Below are positions 40,018-49,714 of a stretch of 64,000 bases of DNA, one piece after another. The notes under the pieces were generated by a model. That model saw only the letters and a program-made list of their open reading frames with translations, made no database searches and was not told where the DNA came from. The stretch is from NCBI GenBank assembly GCA_037446725.1, contig JBBIIC010000007.1, forward strand, positions 47,291-111,290, given 5' to 3'. This stretch comes from JBBIIC01 sp037446725 (lineage in GTDB: Bacteria; Actinomycetota; Coriobacteriia; Anaerosomatales; SLCP01). Each line of letters opens with the position of its first letter. The stretch's first letter is position 1. Made by a program: the position numbers and the translations under genes.

Positions 40018-43000
40018 ATGCGCCTGCTCGACGCCGTCAGCGCCGCACTCCACACCTCCGAGCCCTACCTCGCTGCGCGCGACGCGCTCGCGGGCGGCGC
40101 CGACTTCACGCTCGCCGTGCCCGGGCTCGTCCGGCCGGCGATCATCGCCGCGCTGTTCTCCGGCCATCCCCGGCCGATGCTCCTGGTCGTGGCCGGAGAG
40201 GCCGCGGCCGAGCGCTACGCCCGGCAGGCCGCCGCGTACCTGCAGCCGGGCACGGTGCTGCCCTTCCCCGAGCGCACCGACGCTCCCTGGTCCGACCAGG
40301 CGCCCGACCTTGAAGCGGTCGGCGCCCGCGCGCGTGCGCTGCACGCGCTCACCACGGGCCGCGCGGCCGTCGTCGTCGCCTCGGCGCGCTCGCTGCTGCG
40401 GGCGCTGCCACCGCAGGGTTCGCACGTCTTTGAGCCGCTCGTGCTCGCACCCGGCGGCTTGCTCGACCTCGAGGAGGCCACCGCGCGCCTCGCCCGGATG
40501 GGCTACGAGCGCACCGAGACTGCCATGGTGCGCGGCACGTTCGCGGTCCGCGGCGGCGTGCTCGACGTCTTTCCCTCCGACGGCATGCACCCGGTGCGCG
40601 CCGAGCTGTTCGGCGACGAGATCGAGACGCTTCGCCGCTACGTGCCGAGCACCGGCCAGAGCATCGGCGACGCCGGCCATACCGAGGTCTTCGGCTGCCG
40701 GGAGGTGCAGCTCGGCTCACGCGCGGTCGCCGGCGCTCGCACGGCGCTGCGCGACCGCGCACTGCGCGAGCCGGCGATCGCGCACCACCTCGAACTCATG
40801 GAACAGGGCGTCTACTTCAACGGGGTCGAGCGCTACCTGCCGCACTTCTACAAGCAGGCCGGCGTGCTCACCGACTACCTCGCAGCCGAGACGCTTGTCG
40901 TGGTCGCCGAGCCGCGGTCACTTTTCGACGACGCGACCCGCCGCGCCGAGGAGCTCGCCGCCGACGCCGAGCGCGCCGACGCGTCCGCCGAGGGCCTCGT
41001 CCTTCCGCCGGCGCGCATCGACCTCGGCGGCCGCCAGCGCCTGACGCTGCTCTCCCTGCTGCGCGCGGGCGGAGTGGTCGACGCCGAGCTTGTGGCTCGC
41101 AGCCCCGAGGTCGCAGGCGGGGAGGACCGCTTCATGTCCGGCGTGCGCGCGCTGCTTGCAGCCGGCTACGGGGTTGCGCTCGCCGTGCCCGAGCGCCGGG
41201 TCCGCCACCGCGTCGCCGACCGGCTCGTCGAGGCGGGCGTGCCGGTGGTCGACCTGCTTGATGAGGCGCGAGCGAGTGCAGGGGAAGCAACTCCCGCCGC
41301 GCTGCGCCTCCGGCCGGGGGTCGTCAACATCACCGACGCCGAGGTGCCTGCCGGATACGTGATCCCCTCCGCGCGCCTGGCCGTGGTGAGCATCGACGAC
41401 GTCTACCCGCGCTCGGCCGCTGTGCGCCGTGCGGCGCGCGAGGTCGACGCCACGCGCGTGACGTTCGGTTTCGCGCCCGGCGACTACGTCGTGCACGAGA
41501 CGCACGGCATCGGACTGTTCAAGGCGCTCGAGCGCAAGGAGGTGCTCGGCGCCGAGCGCGACTACCTCGTGCTCGAGTACGCGAAGTCCGACCGGCTCTA
41601 CGTGCCGGTCGAGCAGATCGATCGCATCACGAAGTACGTGGGCTCGGACGGCTCGGCCCCGCGGGTCACGCGCCTGAACACCGCGGACTGGTCCCGCGCC
41701 ACGGCCAAGGCTCGCACGGCCGCCCGCAAGCTCGCCTTCGACCTCGTCGACCTCTACGCGCGGCGCGCGTCGGTGGCGGGGCACGCGTTCGGTCCCGACA
41801 CGCCCTGGCAGCTCGAGATGGAAGCGGCATTCCCCTTCGAGGAGACCCCCGACCAGCTCGCCGCCATCGCCGACGTCAAGGCCGACATGGAGTCCGAGAA
41901 GCCGATGGACCGGCTGATCTGCGGCGACGTGGGCTACGGCAAGACCGAGGTCGCGATCCGTGCGGCCTTCAAGGCGACACAGGACGGCAAACAGGTCCTC
42001 GTGCTCTGCCCGACCACCATCCTCGCCCAGCAGCACTTCACCACCTTCTCCGAGCGTTTCGCGCCCTTCCCGGTCAGGGTCGAGGTCCTCTCGCGTTTCC
42101 GCACGCCGTCACAGCAGGCTGCCGCGCTCTCAGGGTTCGCCGCCGGCGAGGTCGACGTCCTGGTCGGTACGCACCGCCTGCTCTCGGCCGACGTGACCCC
42201 GAAAGACCTCGGGCTCGTGGTCATCGACGAGGAGCAGCGCTTCGGCGTCGAGCACAAGGAGCACCTGAAGAACCTGCGCGAGCAGATCGACGTGCTCACC
42301 ATGACCGCGACCCCCATCCCGCGCACGCTGCAGATGTCGCTCTCGGGCGTGCGCGACATGAGCGTCATCGACACGCCGCCGCCGAACCGCTTCCCGGTCC
42401 ACGTGCACGTCGGCGAGTACGACGCCGACGTGGTCTCCGGGGCCATCCGGCGGGAGGTGCAGCGGGGCGGACAGGTCTACTTCGTGTCCAACCGCGTGAA
42501 GTCCATCGACGACGCCGTTGCGCGCGTGCTCGACGCCGCGCCCGAGGCGCGGGTGGGCGTGGCGCACGGGCAGATGTCCGAGCGCGAGCTTGAGCGCGTG
42601 ATGGAAAGCTTCGCCGCAAAGGAGATCGACGTGCTCGTCGCGACGACCATCGTCGAGAGCGGCATCGACAACCCGCACTCCAACACGCTCGTCATCGAGG
42701 ACTCGCAGCGCCTCGGCCTCGCGCAGCTCTACCAGCTCAAGGGCCGGGTGGGGCGCAGTCACGTCAAGGCCTACGCCTACTTCCTGTTCCCGCGCGGCGC
42801 CTCGCTCACCGAGCAGGCGACCGAGCGCCTCGTCGCCATCCGCGACCATGCCGACCTCGGCAGCGGCATCAAGGTCGCCATGCGCGATCTTGAGATCCGC
42901 GGGGCGGGCTCGCTTCTCGGCGCGGAGCAGCACGGCTCGATGAGCGCGGTCGGCTTCGACCTGTACGCCGAGATGATCCGCCAGGCCGTCGCCGAGGTGC

Positions 43001-43455
43001 GCGGAGAGCCGGTCGTCGCCCATCCCGAGATCAAGGTCGACCTGCCAGTGCCGGCGTTCCTGCCCGAGGAGTACGTGCCCGCCGCCGACGGTCGCGTTCG
43101 TGCCTACCGGCGCCTCGCCGGCGCGCCGAGCGTCGAGCGTGTCGAGCAGGTCGCCCGCGAGCTTGCCGACGCCCACGGTGCGCTTCCCGAGCAGGCGCGC
43201 AACCTCGTCGAGATCGCGCGGATCCGCGCGCTCGCGGCCGACGCCGGCGTGCGCACGGTCGCCGTCGTTCGCAGGCGGCTCACGATCTCGCCGGTCACAC
43301 CGGAGGAGCGCGTGCGCGGCGCACTTGCCGCGCTCGGTGCGATCACGCTCGAGAGGGACCGCTCGGTCGCCCTCCCGCTCGGCTATGGAGCTTCTGTGAC
43401 CGAGGCCGCCACCACTCTCCTCGGTGCTATACTTGCCGGGTCTGAAGCCACCTGA
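40018..43455 (+). CDS. mfd: transcription-repair coupling factor Mfd
   Basis: 1145 aa. UvrB-homology N-terminal part, RNA-polymerase-binding CarD-like domain (PGDYVVHETHGIGLFKALE), then superfamily 2 helicase motifs: DRLICGDVGYGKTEVAIRAA, LVVIDEEQRFGVEHKE (DEEQ), TMTATPIPRTLQ and VESGIDNPHSNT. The final TRCF domain is present. It removes stalled RNA polymerase and recruits UvrA. ATG 40018 has GAGGAG upstream; a longer frame from 39949 has no family similarity. Confidence 0.96.
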   Translation: MRLLDAVSAALHTSEPYLAARDALAGGADFTLAVPGLVRPAIIAALFSGHPRPMLLVVAGEAAAERYARQAAAYLQPGTVLPFPERTDAPWSDQAPDLEAVGARARALHALTTGRAAVVVASARSLLRALPPQGSHVFEPLVLAPGGLLDLEEATARLARMGYERTETAMVRGTFAVRGGVLDVFPSDGMHPVRAELFGDEIETLRRYVPSTGQSIGDAGHTEVFGCREVQLGSRAVAGARTALRDRALREPAIAHHLELMEQGVYFNGVERYLPHFYKQAGVLTDYLAAETLVVVAEPRSLFDDATRRAEELAADAERADASAEGLVLPPARIDLGGRQRLTLLSLLRAGGVVDAELVARSPEVAGGEDRFMSGVRALLAAGYGVALAVPERRVRHRVADRLVEAGVPVVDLLDEARASAGEATPAALRLRPGVVNITDAEVPAGYVIPSARLAVVSIDDVYPRSAAVRRAAREVDATRVTFGFAPGDYVVHETHGIGLFKALERKEVLGAERDYLVLEYAKSDRLYVPVEQIDRITKYVGSDGSAPRVTRLNTADWSRATAKARTAARKLAFDLVDLYARRASVAGHAFGPDTPWQLEMEAAFPFEETPDQLAAIADVKADMESEKPMDRLICGDVGYGKTEVAIRAAFKATQDGKQVLVLCPTTILAQQHFTTFSERFAPFPVRVEVLSRFRTPSQQAAALSGFAAGEVDVLVGTHRLLSADVTPKDLGLVVIDEEQRFGVEHKEHLKNLREQIDVLTMTATPIPRTLQMSLSGVRDMSVIDTPPPNRFPVHVHVGEYDADVVSGAIRREVQRGGQVYFVSNRVKSIDDAVARVLDAAPEARVGVAHGQMSERELERVMESFAAKEIDVLVATTIVESGIDNPHSNTLVIEDSQRLGLAQLYQLKGRVGRSHVKAYAYFLFPRGASLTEQATERLVAIRDHADLGSGIKVAMRDLEIRGAGSLLGAEQHGSMSAVGFDLYAEMIRQAVAEVRGEPVVAHPEIKVDLPVPAFLPEEYVPAADGRVRAYRRLAGAPSVERVEQVARELADAHGALPEQARNLVEIARIRALAADAGVRTVAVVRRRLTISPVTPEERVRGALAALGAITLERDRSVALPLGYGASVTEAATTLLGAILAGSEAT

Positions 43456-43479
43456 CGTCACCTTCCCCTGGAGGACCCG

Positions 43480-44478
43480 ATGAGGACGTTCCGTCCACTG
43501 CTCGTGCTCGGTCTGGCCGCCGCACTGCTCGCCGGTGTGGCCGGGTGTGGTTCGAACGATGTCGCCGCGATCGTCAACGGCGAGGAAATCAGCAAGACCG
43601 AGCTCGAGGCGCAGGTCAATCGCCTCATGGAGCAGTCGCCCCAGATGTTCGAGGGCGAGGAGGGCGAGTCGCGCCTCGTCGAGTTCAAGCGCCAGCTGCT
43701 CGACAACATGATCAATGCGGTGCTCATCCGCCAGGCGGCCGAGGAGCGCGGCATCACCGTGACCGACGAGGAGATCGACGCTCAGATCGAGGACCTCAAG
43801 GCCGGCTACCCGAGCGAGGAGGAGTTCAACACCGCGCTCACCGATGCGAACCTGACCCTCGACGAGCTCAAGCAGCAGCTGCGCGACCAGCTCGCCACCC
43901 AGCGCCTCATGGAGGAGCTGGTGGGCGACGCCGAGGTCACCGACGCCGAGATCGCCGAGTACTACGAGGCCAACAAGGCCAAGTTCGAGGAGCAGGCTGC
44001 GGTGCGCGCCTCGCACATCCTCTTCAATAAGGACGACAAGGCGACCGCCGAGCAAGTGCTCGCGGAGGTCAAGGGCGGCGCGGACTTCGCCGGGCTCGCC
44101 AAGGAGTACTCGAAGGACCCCGGCTCGGCCGCTCAGGGCGGTGACCTGGGATGGTCCGATCCGGCGCGTCCGTTCGTAACCGAGTTCCAGGCCGCGCTCG
44201 ATGCGCTTGAGGTCGGCGAGATCTCCGCGCTCGTGGAGACCGAGTACGGCTGGCACATCATCAAGGTCAACGAGGAGCGCGACCAGCGCACCAAGCCCGT
44301 CGACGAGGTTCGCGACCAGATCGAGCAGGAGATCCTGCAGCAGCGCAACATAGCCGCATACCAGGAGTTCCTCGAGCAGGTCAAGGCCGAGGCCGACATC
44401 GAGATCCTTATCGAGGAGCTCAAGCCGACCGAGACCGGCGATGCGGGCTCGGGCGAGGCCACCGGCACCGGGCAGTAG
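43480..44478 (+). CDS. PrsA/SurA-type peptidyl-prolyl isomerase lipoprotein
   Basis: 332 aa. Lipobox LLAGVAGCGS at residues 16-25. SurA-N-like helical region with NGEEISKTELEAQVNRLM and a parvulin domain (VRASHILFNKDDKATAEQVL, GGDLGWSDP, VETEYGWHIIKV). It folds exported proteins at the outer face of the membrane. Starts 24 nt after mfd and is followed by mazG. Confidence 0.92.
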   Translation: MRTFRPLLVLGLAAALLAGVAGCGSNDVAAIVNGEEISKTELEAQVNRLMEQSPQMFEGEEGESRLVEFKRQLLDNMINAVLIRQAAEERGITVTDEEIDAQIEDLKAGYPSEEEFNTALTDANLTLDELKQQLRDQLATQRLMEELVGDAEVTDAEIAEYYEANKAKFEEQAAVRASHILFNKDDKATAEQVLAEVKGGADFAGLAKEYSKDPGSAAQGGDLGWSDPARPFVTEFQAALDALEVGEISALVETEYGWHIIKVNEERDQRTKPVDEVRDQIEQEILQQRNIAAYQEFLEQVKAEADIEILIEELKPTETGDAGSGEATGTGQ

Positions 44479-44493
44479 CGGGTAGGCGCGCCC

Positions 44494-45291
44494 GTGCGGG
44501 GGGATGTCGTGCGCCCGACAGACGGAGAGTTCGACGAGTTCGTTCGGATGATCGCCGTGCTGCGGGGCCCCGACGGCTGTCCGTGGGACCGCGCCCAGGA
44601 CCACATGAGTCTGCGCCGCAACATGATCGAGGAGGCCTATGAGGCCGTCTCAGCCATAGAAGCGGGCGATGATGCGGAACTCACCGAGGAGCTTGGCGAC
44701 GTGCTCCTCCAGGTCGTGCTGCACGCTCAGATCGCCAGCGACGAAGACCGCTTCACCATCGACGAGGTGATCGCGGGGATCTCCGAGAAGATCCGCCGGC
44801 GCCACCCGCACGTGTTCGGCGAGGCGGAGGCTGAGACTCCTGCCGAGGTCATCGAGCGCTGGGACGCGATCAAGCGCGATGAGAAGGCCGGCTCGGGCGT
44901 ACTCGAGAACATCCCGTCGGCCTTGCCGGCGTTGCTCTGGGCCCAGAAGATCTCCCGCCGCGCCGTCGGTGTGGGCTTCGAGTGGGAGACGCTCGAGGAC
45001 GTGTGGGACAAGGTCCACGAGGAGATCGACGAGCTCAAGCAGACCGAGCCCGGTTCGTCCGAGGCAGCCGACGAGATCGGCGACCTGCTCTTCACTGTCG
45101 TCAACCTCGCGCGCAAGCAGGGTATCGACGCCGAAGAGGCCCTGCGCGCGACGTGTCGCAAGTTCATCACCCGCTTCGAGCAGATGGAGCGCGACGCGAC
45201 CGAGACCGGCCGCGGCATGGCGGATTTGGGCATATCGGAGATGGAGGAGCTCTGGCAGCGCGCCAAGAGCAGGGAGGAGCCAGCGTCATGA
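44494..45291 (+). CDS. mazG: nucleoside triphosphate pyrophosphohydrolase MazG
   Basis: 265 aa with two MazG domains: LRGPDGCPWDRAQDHMSL and EEAYEAVSAIEAG...ELGDVLLQVV in the first, EEIDELKQ...DEIGDLLFTVVNLAR in the second; the ExxE-x12-28-ExxD metal motifs are kept in both. Hydrolyses NTPs, including damaged ones or ppGpp-related pools. GTG 44494 used; GTG 44509 lies 5 nt after GGGGGG and is an alternative. The stop overlaps the eno start (ATGA). Confidence 0.93.
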   Translation: MRGDVVRPTDGEFDEFVRMIAVLRGPDGCPWDRAQDHMSLRRNMIEEAYEAVSAIEAGDDAELTEELGDVLLQVVLHAQIASDEDRFTIDEVIAGISEKIRRRHPHVFGEAEAETPAEVIERWDAIKRDEKAGSGVLENIPSALPALLWAQKISRRAVGVGFEWETLEDVWDKVHEEIDELKQTEPGSSEAADEIGDLLFTVVNLARKQGIDAEEALRATCRKFITRFEQMERDATETGRGMADLGISEMEELWQRAKSREEPAS

Positions 45292-46574
45292 GCAGTATCG
45301 TCGACGTCTACGCCCGCGAGGTGCTCGACTCCCGTGGAAACCCGACCGTCGAGGTCGAGGTCGTTCTCGACGACGGTTCGTTTGGCCGATCTATCGTCCC
45401 GTCCGGCGCTTCCACCGGCGCCTTCGAGGCGGTCGAGCTTCGCGATGGCGATTCGGCCCGCTACCTCGGTAAGGGAGTGCGGGCCGCCGTCGGCAACGTG
45501 AACGAGGTCATCGCCGCCGAGATCCTCGGTATGGACGCGACCGACCAGCGCCTCATCGACGCGACGCTCATCGCGCTGGACGGTACGCCGAACAAGGCCG
45601 CGCTCGGCGCCAACGCCGTGCTCGGCACCTCTCTCGCGGTCGCCAAGGCGGCTGCCGAGTCGACCGAACTCACGCTCTACAGCTACATCGGGGGAGCGAA
45701 CGCGCACGTCCTGCCGGTGCCGATGATGAACATCCTCAACGGCGGGGCGCACGCGGACAACAACGTCGACTTGCAGGAGTTCATGGTCATGCCGGTGGGC
45801 GCCTCGACCTTCGCCGAGGGCTTGAGGATGTGCGCCGAGATCTACCACACGCTCAAGACGGTGCTCCACGACCGCAGGCTCGGGACCGGCGTGGGTGACG
45901 AGGGCGGGTTCGCGCCCGACCTCGGCAGTAACGAAGAGGCACTTCAGGTCATCGAGGAGGCGGTCAAGCAGGCCGGCTACACGCCGGGAGAGCAGATCGT
46001 CTTCGCGCTCGACCCCGCGACCACCGAGATCTACCGCGACGGCGCGTACCACCTCGATGGCGAGGGGCGCGTACTCTCACCCGCCGAGATGGTCGACTTC
46101 TGGGCCGACCTCGTCGACCGGTACCCCATCGTCTCGATCGAGGACGGCATGGCCGAGGAGGACTGGGAGGGCTGGAAGCTGCTCACAGAGCGCCTCGGCG
46201 ACCGCGTCCAGCTCGTGGGCGACGACCTGTTCGTAACCAACACCGAGCGGCTCGCGCGCGGTATCGAGATGGGCGTGGCGAACTCGATCCTCATCAAGGT
46301 CAACCAGATCGGATCGCTCACCGAGACACTCGAGTGCATCGAGATGGCCAAGCGCGCGGGGTACACCTGCGTCATCTCGCATCGCTCCGGCGAGAGCGAG
46401 GACACGACCATCGCTGACATCGCGGTCGCCGTGAACGCCGGGCAGATCAAGACCGGCGCCCCGGCTCGCTCGGATCGCGTCGCCAAGTACAACCAGCTGC
46501 TGCGCATCGAAGAGGAGCTGTGCGACTCGGCGGTCTATCCGGGCGCCGACGCGTTCTACAACATCGCGCGCTGA
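45288..46574 (+). CDS. eno: enolase
   Basis: 428 aa. VYAREVLDSRGNPTVEVEV, PSGASTGAFEAVELRDGD, GVGDEGGFAPDL, SIEDGMAEEDW, LVGDDLFVTN and the signature ILIKVNQIGSLTETL plus SHRSGESEDT are all intact; Mg2+ ligands D, E and D are present. Converts 2-phosphoglycerate to phosphoenolpyruvate. Translationally coupled to mazG and followed by a methyltransferase-like gene and pyk, giving the last two steps of glycolysis together. Confidence 0.97.
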   Translation: MSSIVDVYAREVLDSRGNPTVEVEVVLDDGSFGRSIVPSGASTGAFEAVELRDGDSARYLGKGVRAAVGNVNEVIAAEILGMDATDQRLIDATLIALDGTPNKAALGANAVLGTSLAVAKAAAESTELTLYSYIGGANAHVLPVPMMNILNGGAHADNNVDLQEFMVMPVGASTFAEGLRMCAEIYHTLKTVLHDRRLGTGVGDEGGFAPDLGSNEEALQVIEEAVKQAGYTPGEQIVFALDPATTEIYRDGAYHLDGEGRVLSPAEMVDFWADLVDRYPIVSIEDGMAEEDWEGWKLLTERLGDRVQLVGDDLFVTNTERLARGIEMGVANSILIKVNQIGSLTETLECIEMAKRAGYTCVISHRSGESEDTTIADIAVAVNAGQIKTGAPARSDRVAKYNQLLRIEEELCDSAVYPGADAFYNIAR

Positions 46575-46605
46575 CGGTCGGTGGATCGGAGAACACGCGA
46601 GGGGC

Positions 46606-47532
46606 ATGAACCACCAGACGAGGCAGACAGGGCCGAAGCTGCGTATCCCGTACGAGTACGGGGTCCCGCTCGAGACCGCGCTCGCACAGCGCGAGCGTCT
46701 CGCCAGCAAGTACGACATCGATTTCGGCAAGGACCGCGTCTTCCCGGAGCTTCTCGCCGCGCTGTTCGATGAGGTACCGGAGGGCGTCGACGTGCTCGAA
46801 GTAGGTGCGGCAACCGGCTACCTAACACGTCCGCTGCTGCAGCGTGCGGAGCGCCTGACGGCGCTCGAGCCCTCGGCGGGCATGCTGCGGCTCCTGCTCG
46901 CGTCCGAGGTGGCCGAGTCGCCGAAGCTCTCGACCAGGCAGGGCATGGTCGAGGACCTCTCCCCGGACGAGGCGTACGACGTCGCCGTCGTCACATTCAC
47001 GCCGCGCAGGGGTATCGGGCTGACCCGGCTTCTGGCCGAGCTGGTCCATCGGGTTCGCGACCGCGTCGTCATCCTGCTCGACTTCGACGAAACGCTCGAC
47101 TGGGCGTATCTCGCCCGCTCGGCTTCGTTGCTCGGCCTCGAGGTCGGGTTGCGCATCGTCTGTGGGCAGGATCCCGCGTCCGAAGGTCGTGTGCGGCGGG
47201 CCGTCGTTCTCATCGTGCCTGTCAGCCGGACGTGCGGTGTGAAAGGACCGCTCGCGGAGTCCGAGCCGGTGGCCTGGACGGTGGACGCGCGCCGCATCGA
47301 GGTGCCGTATCCACCGCCGCGCGGAGCGGCGACGCGTCTCGTGCGCTACGTGCTTGCGGGAGGGGACCGCGCCGTAGTCATCGAGACCGATCCGCGGGGT
47401 GTGGACCGCCTGCACGGCAACCTGCGAACGGCCGTTCACCGAATCGCCCGCGACCAGCTCACCATTCGTCGGGACGGTGACGTCGTCCAGGTCATGCGCC
47501 TCCCGAAGGCCGAGGAAGAGCCCGAAGCGTAG
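46606..47532 (+). CDS. methyltransferase-like protein with unknown C-terminal domain
   Basis: 308 aa. Residues 60-85 carry a class I SAM-binding motif (VDVLEVGAATGYLTRPLLQR) and TALEPSAGML as motif II, but the rest of the Rossmann region is short and the post-motif DVAVVTFTPRRG lacks a clear catalytic loop. The C-terminal 130 residues match nothing I know. It lies between eno and pyk; a role there is not evident. Could be an inactive methyltransferase or a binding protein. Confidence 0.6.
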   Translation: MNHQTRQTGPKLRIPYEYGVPLETALAQRERLASKYDIDFGKDRVFPELLAALFDEVPEGVDVLEVGAATGYLTRPLLQRAERLTALEPSAGMLRLLLASEVAESPKLSTRQGMVEDLSPDEAYDVAVVTFTPRRGIGLTRLLAELVHRVRDRVVILLDFDETLDWAYLARSASLLGLEVGLRIVCGQDPASEGRVRRAVVLIVPVSRTCGVKGPLAESEPVAWTVDARRIEVPYPPPRGAATRLVRYVLAGGDRAVVIETDPRGVDRLHGNLRTAVHRIARDQLTIRRDGDVVQVMRLPKAEEEPEA

Positions 47533-47607
47533 GTTCACGACCGTGGTCGGGGGTGCCTGAGCGGGTAGATGGTGAGAGAGCGTCCCAAACCCGTGAAAGG
47601 CGGACCC

Positions 47608-49011
47608 ATGCGCCGTACCAAGATCATCACCACCATCGGCCCCGCGAGCGACTCCGCCGAGGCGCTTGACGCACTCGTCGCCGCGGGCATGGACGTCGCC
47701 CGGCTGAACGCATCGCACTCCGGTCCGGCCGAGCTCGAAGCGCGTCTCACGGCGGTCCGCGCAGCGGCGGACAGGGCGGGGCGGCACGTCGCGCTCATGC
47801 TCGATCTGGCGGGGCCGAAGCTCCGGCTCGGCGAAATGCGGCCCAAAGCGCGTCTCGAGCCCGACGCGCAGTTCTCGATCTCGCCCGGCACGTGCGTCGG
47901 AGACGGCACTCACGCCTATCTCGGCTACGGGGGGCTGGCCGACGATGTCGCCCCGGGCGACCGGCTCCTGCTCGACGACGGCTCGCTCGAGCTCGTCGTG
48001 ACCGGCACTGAAGGGGACACCGTGATCACCCGCGTCGTCGCCGGCGGCCCCATCTCGAGCCGCAAGGGGCTCAACGCACCTTGTGTGCACCTGAATGTCG
48101 AGACCCTCACCGACTACGACCTCGAGGTGCTCGCGTGGGGGATCGAGGCCGGAGTCGACCTCGTGGCCCAGTCCTTCGTGCGCAGCGCCGCGGACATCGA
48201 AGCGCTCAGGGCCCACATGGAAAGCAGCGGTATCCCCGTCGTTGCGAAGGTGGAGACGCGTGCGGCGATCGACCGGATCGAGGCGATCGTCGCCGCGGCG
48301 GATGCCGTCATGGTGGCCCGGGGCGACCTGGGGGTCGAGACCTCTCCCGAAGACGTCCCCGTCCTCCAGCGCAAGATCATCGAACTGAGCCGCGGCGCCG
48401 GAGTCCCGGTCATCGTCGCGACGCAGATGCTCGAGTCGATGACGTCATCGCCGCGGCCGACCCGCGCCGAGGCGAGTGACGTCGCCAACGCGATCTTCGA
48501 CTACGTCGACGCGGTCATGCTCTCGGCGGAGACTGCGGTGGGCCAGTACCCGGCCGCATCGGTCGAGACGATGGCGCGCATCGCCGGGCGTGCAGAGGAG
48601 GTGCATGCTCCGCTCCCGGCAGTGGCTGCGGTGCCCACCGACGGCGGCGACGTTACCGCCGCGGTGAGCGCGGCCGTCTGCGAGCTCGCTAACGACCTGC
48701 GGCTTGCGGCGATTGTCACGGCGACGCAGTCCGGGGCGACCACGCGCGCGGTCGCGCGTCACCGGCCCTCGGTCCCGATCGTCGCCGTCACTCCGCACCC
48801 GGCGGTCGCTCGGCGGCTCGGCGTGGTGTGGGGGGTGCGGCCGCTCGTCGTCGAGCTCGCCGAGGACACCGACGTCATGCTGACGAGCGTGCTTGCGGCC
48901 GTTCGCGACGCCGGTCTGGCCCGTTCGGGCGAGCGCGTCGCGATTACCGCTGGCATCTCGTCGCGCATCCCCGGCGCCACCGACCTCATCCTCGTGCGCC
49001 CGGTCCCGTGA
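47608..49011 (+). CDS. pyk: pyruvate kinase
   Basis: 467 aa. RRTKIITTIGPASDSAEALD, VARLNASHSGPAEL, ALMLDLAGPKLRLG, VVAKVETRAAIDRIEAIV, MVARGDLGVETSPEDVPVLQ and VPVIVATQMLESM (with the active-site region) are conserved. It makes pyruvate and ATP from PEP. GTG/ATG choices exist upstream; ATG 47608 follows GAAAGGCGG and begins at the conserved strand. The C-terminal regulatory domain is present. Confidence 0.95.
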   Translation: MRRTKIITTIGPASDSAEALDALVAAGMDVARLNASHSGPAELEARLTAVRAAADRAGRHVALMLDLAGPKLRLGEMRPKARLEPDAQFSISPGTCVGDGTHAYLGYGGLADDVAPGDRLLLDDGSLELVVTGTEGDTVITRVVAGGPISSRKGLNAPCVHLNVETLTDYDLEVLAWGIEAGVDLVAQSFVRSAADIEALRAHMESSGIPVVAKVETRAAIDRIEAIVAAADAVMVARGDLGVETSPEDVPVLQRKIIELSRGAGVPVIVATQMLESMTSSPRPTRAEASDVANAIFDYVDAVMLSAETAVGQYPAASVETMARIAGRAEEVHAPLPAVAAVPTDGGDVTAAVSAAVCELANDLRLAAIVTATQSGATTRAVARHRPSVPIVAVTPHPAVARRLGVVWGVRPLVVELAEDTDVMLTSVLAAVRDAGLARSGERVAITAGISSRIPGATDLILVRPVP

Positions 49012-49147
49012 GGGTGGGGCGGCCAGCCTCGACCTCGACCTTGGCTCGAGGTGATACGCGGGCTTGAGCTGTGCTATCATCCGCCCAAGGTGCGGCCTCG
49101 CACCGGAACAGACAGTTCGCTGGCCTTCTCACAGGATCTCATAGGCG

Positions 49148-49708
49148 ATGGCTTCGAGGAAATCGACGCGGCACGGGGCTTCAGCGAGCACACGGCGGAC
49201 CGGCGTATCGGCGCGGTCCGGGCGTGGCTCGTCTTCGCGCACCCGTCCTCCCGCGAAGCGCTCCGCTTCGCGGGGAGGGTCCACCTCCCGTCCGAAGCGC
49301 ACCATGTCCTCCCGATCCCGCACCGCCTCCCGCGCACCGCGCAGGGGCTGGGCGGTCCCGCTGCTTGTGGTCGCGGCGGTCGTCCTGCTCGGCTGGACGT
49401 TCTACACGCCGCTCAAGCTGCAATATCAGGAGTCCCGCGAACAGGCGCGCCTCCAGGCAGAGCTCGACAGTCTCAAGGAGCGCAACGAGAACCTCAGCGC
49501 CCAGGTCGAGCGGCTCAAGACCCCGGAAGGTGTTGAGGAGGTCGCACGCGAGAGCCTCGGCATGGTCAAGGAAGGCGAGAACGTCTACGTGGTCATCGAT
49601 CCGGCCGAGGAGGCTTCGGCGGCGGCCCTCGCCCGGACGGGTGACGAGGCGCCGGTCCCGGACTCGGTCTGGGTCGATCTGCTCGACCTCGTTTTCGGCG
49701 TGCGGTAG
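49148..49708 (+). CDS. ftsB: septum-formation initiator, FtsB/DivIC family
   Basis: 186 aa. A very basic, Ser/Arg-rich N-terminal tail of about 65 residues, one membrane helix (WAVPLLVVAAVVLLGWTFYT), then a coiled coil (LQAELDSLKERNENLSAQVERL) and the conserved GVEEVARESLGMVKEGE. FtsB/DivIC links division proteins at the septum. The eno / ftsB / DUF501 / ppx order is typical for Actinobacteria. The long disordered N terminus could in part be an upstream extension, since no better start with a ribosome site is seen. Confidence 0.85.
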   Translation: MASRKSTRHGASASTRRTGVSARSGRGSSSRTRPPAKRSASRGGSTSRPKRTMSSRSRTASRAPRRGWAVPLLVVAAVVLLGWTFYTPLKLQYQESREQARLQAELDSLKERNENLSAQVERLKTPEGVEEVARESLGMVKEGENVYVVIDPAEEASAAALARTGDEAPVPDSVWVDLLDLVFGVR

Positions 49709-49714
49709 CGCGCC

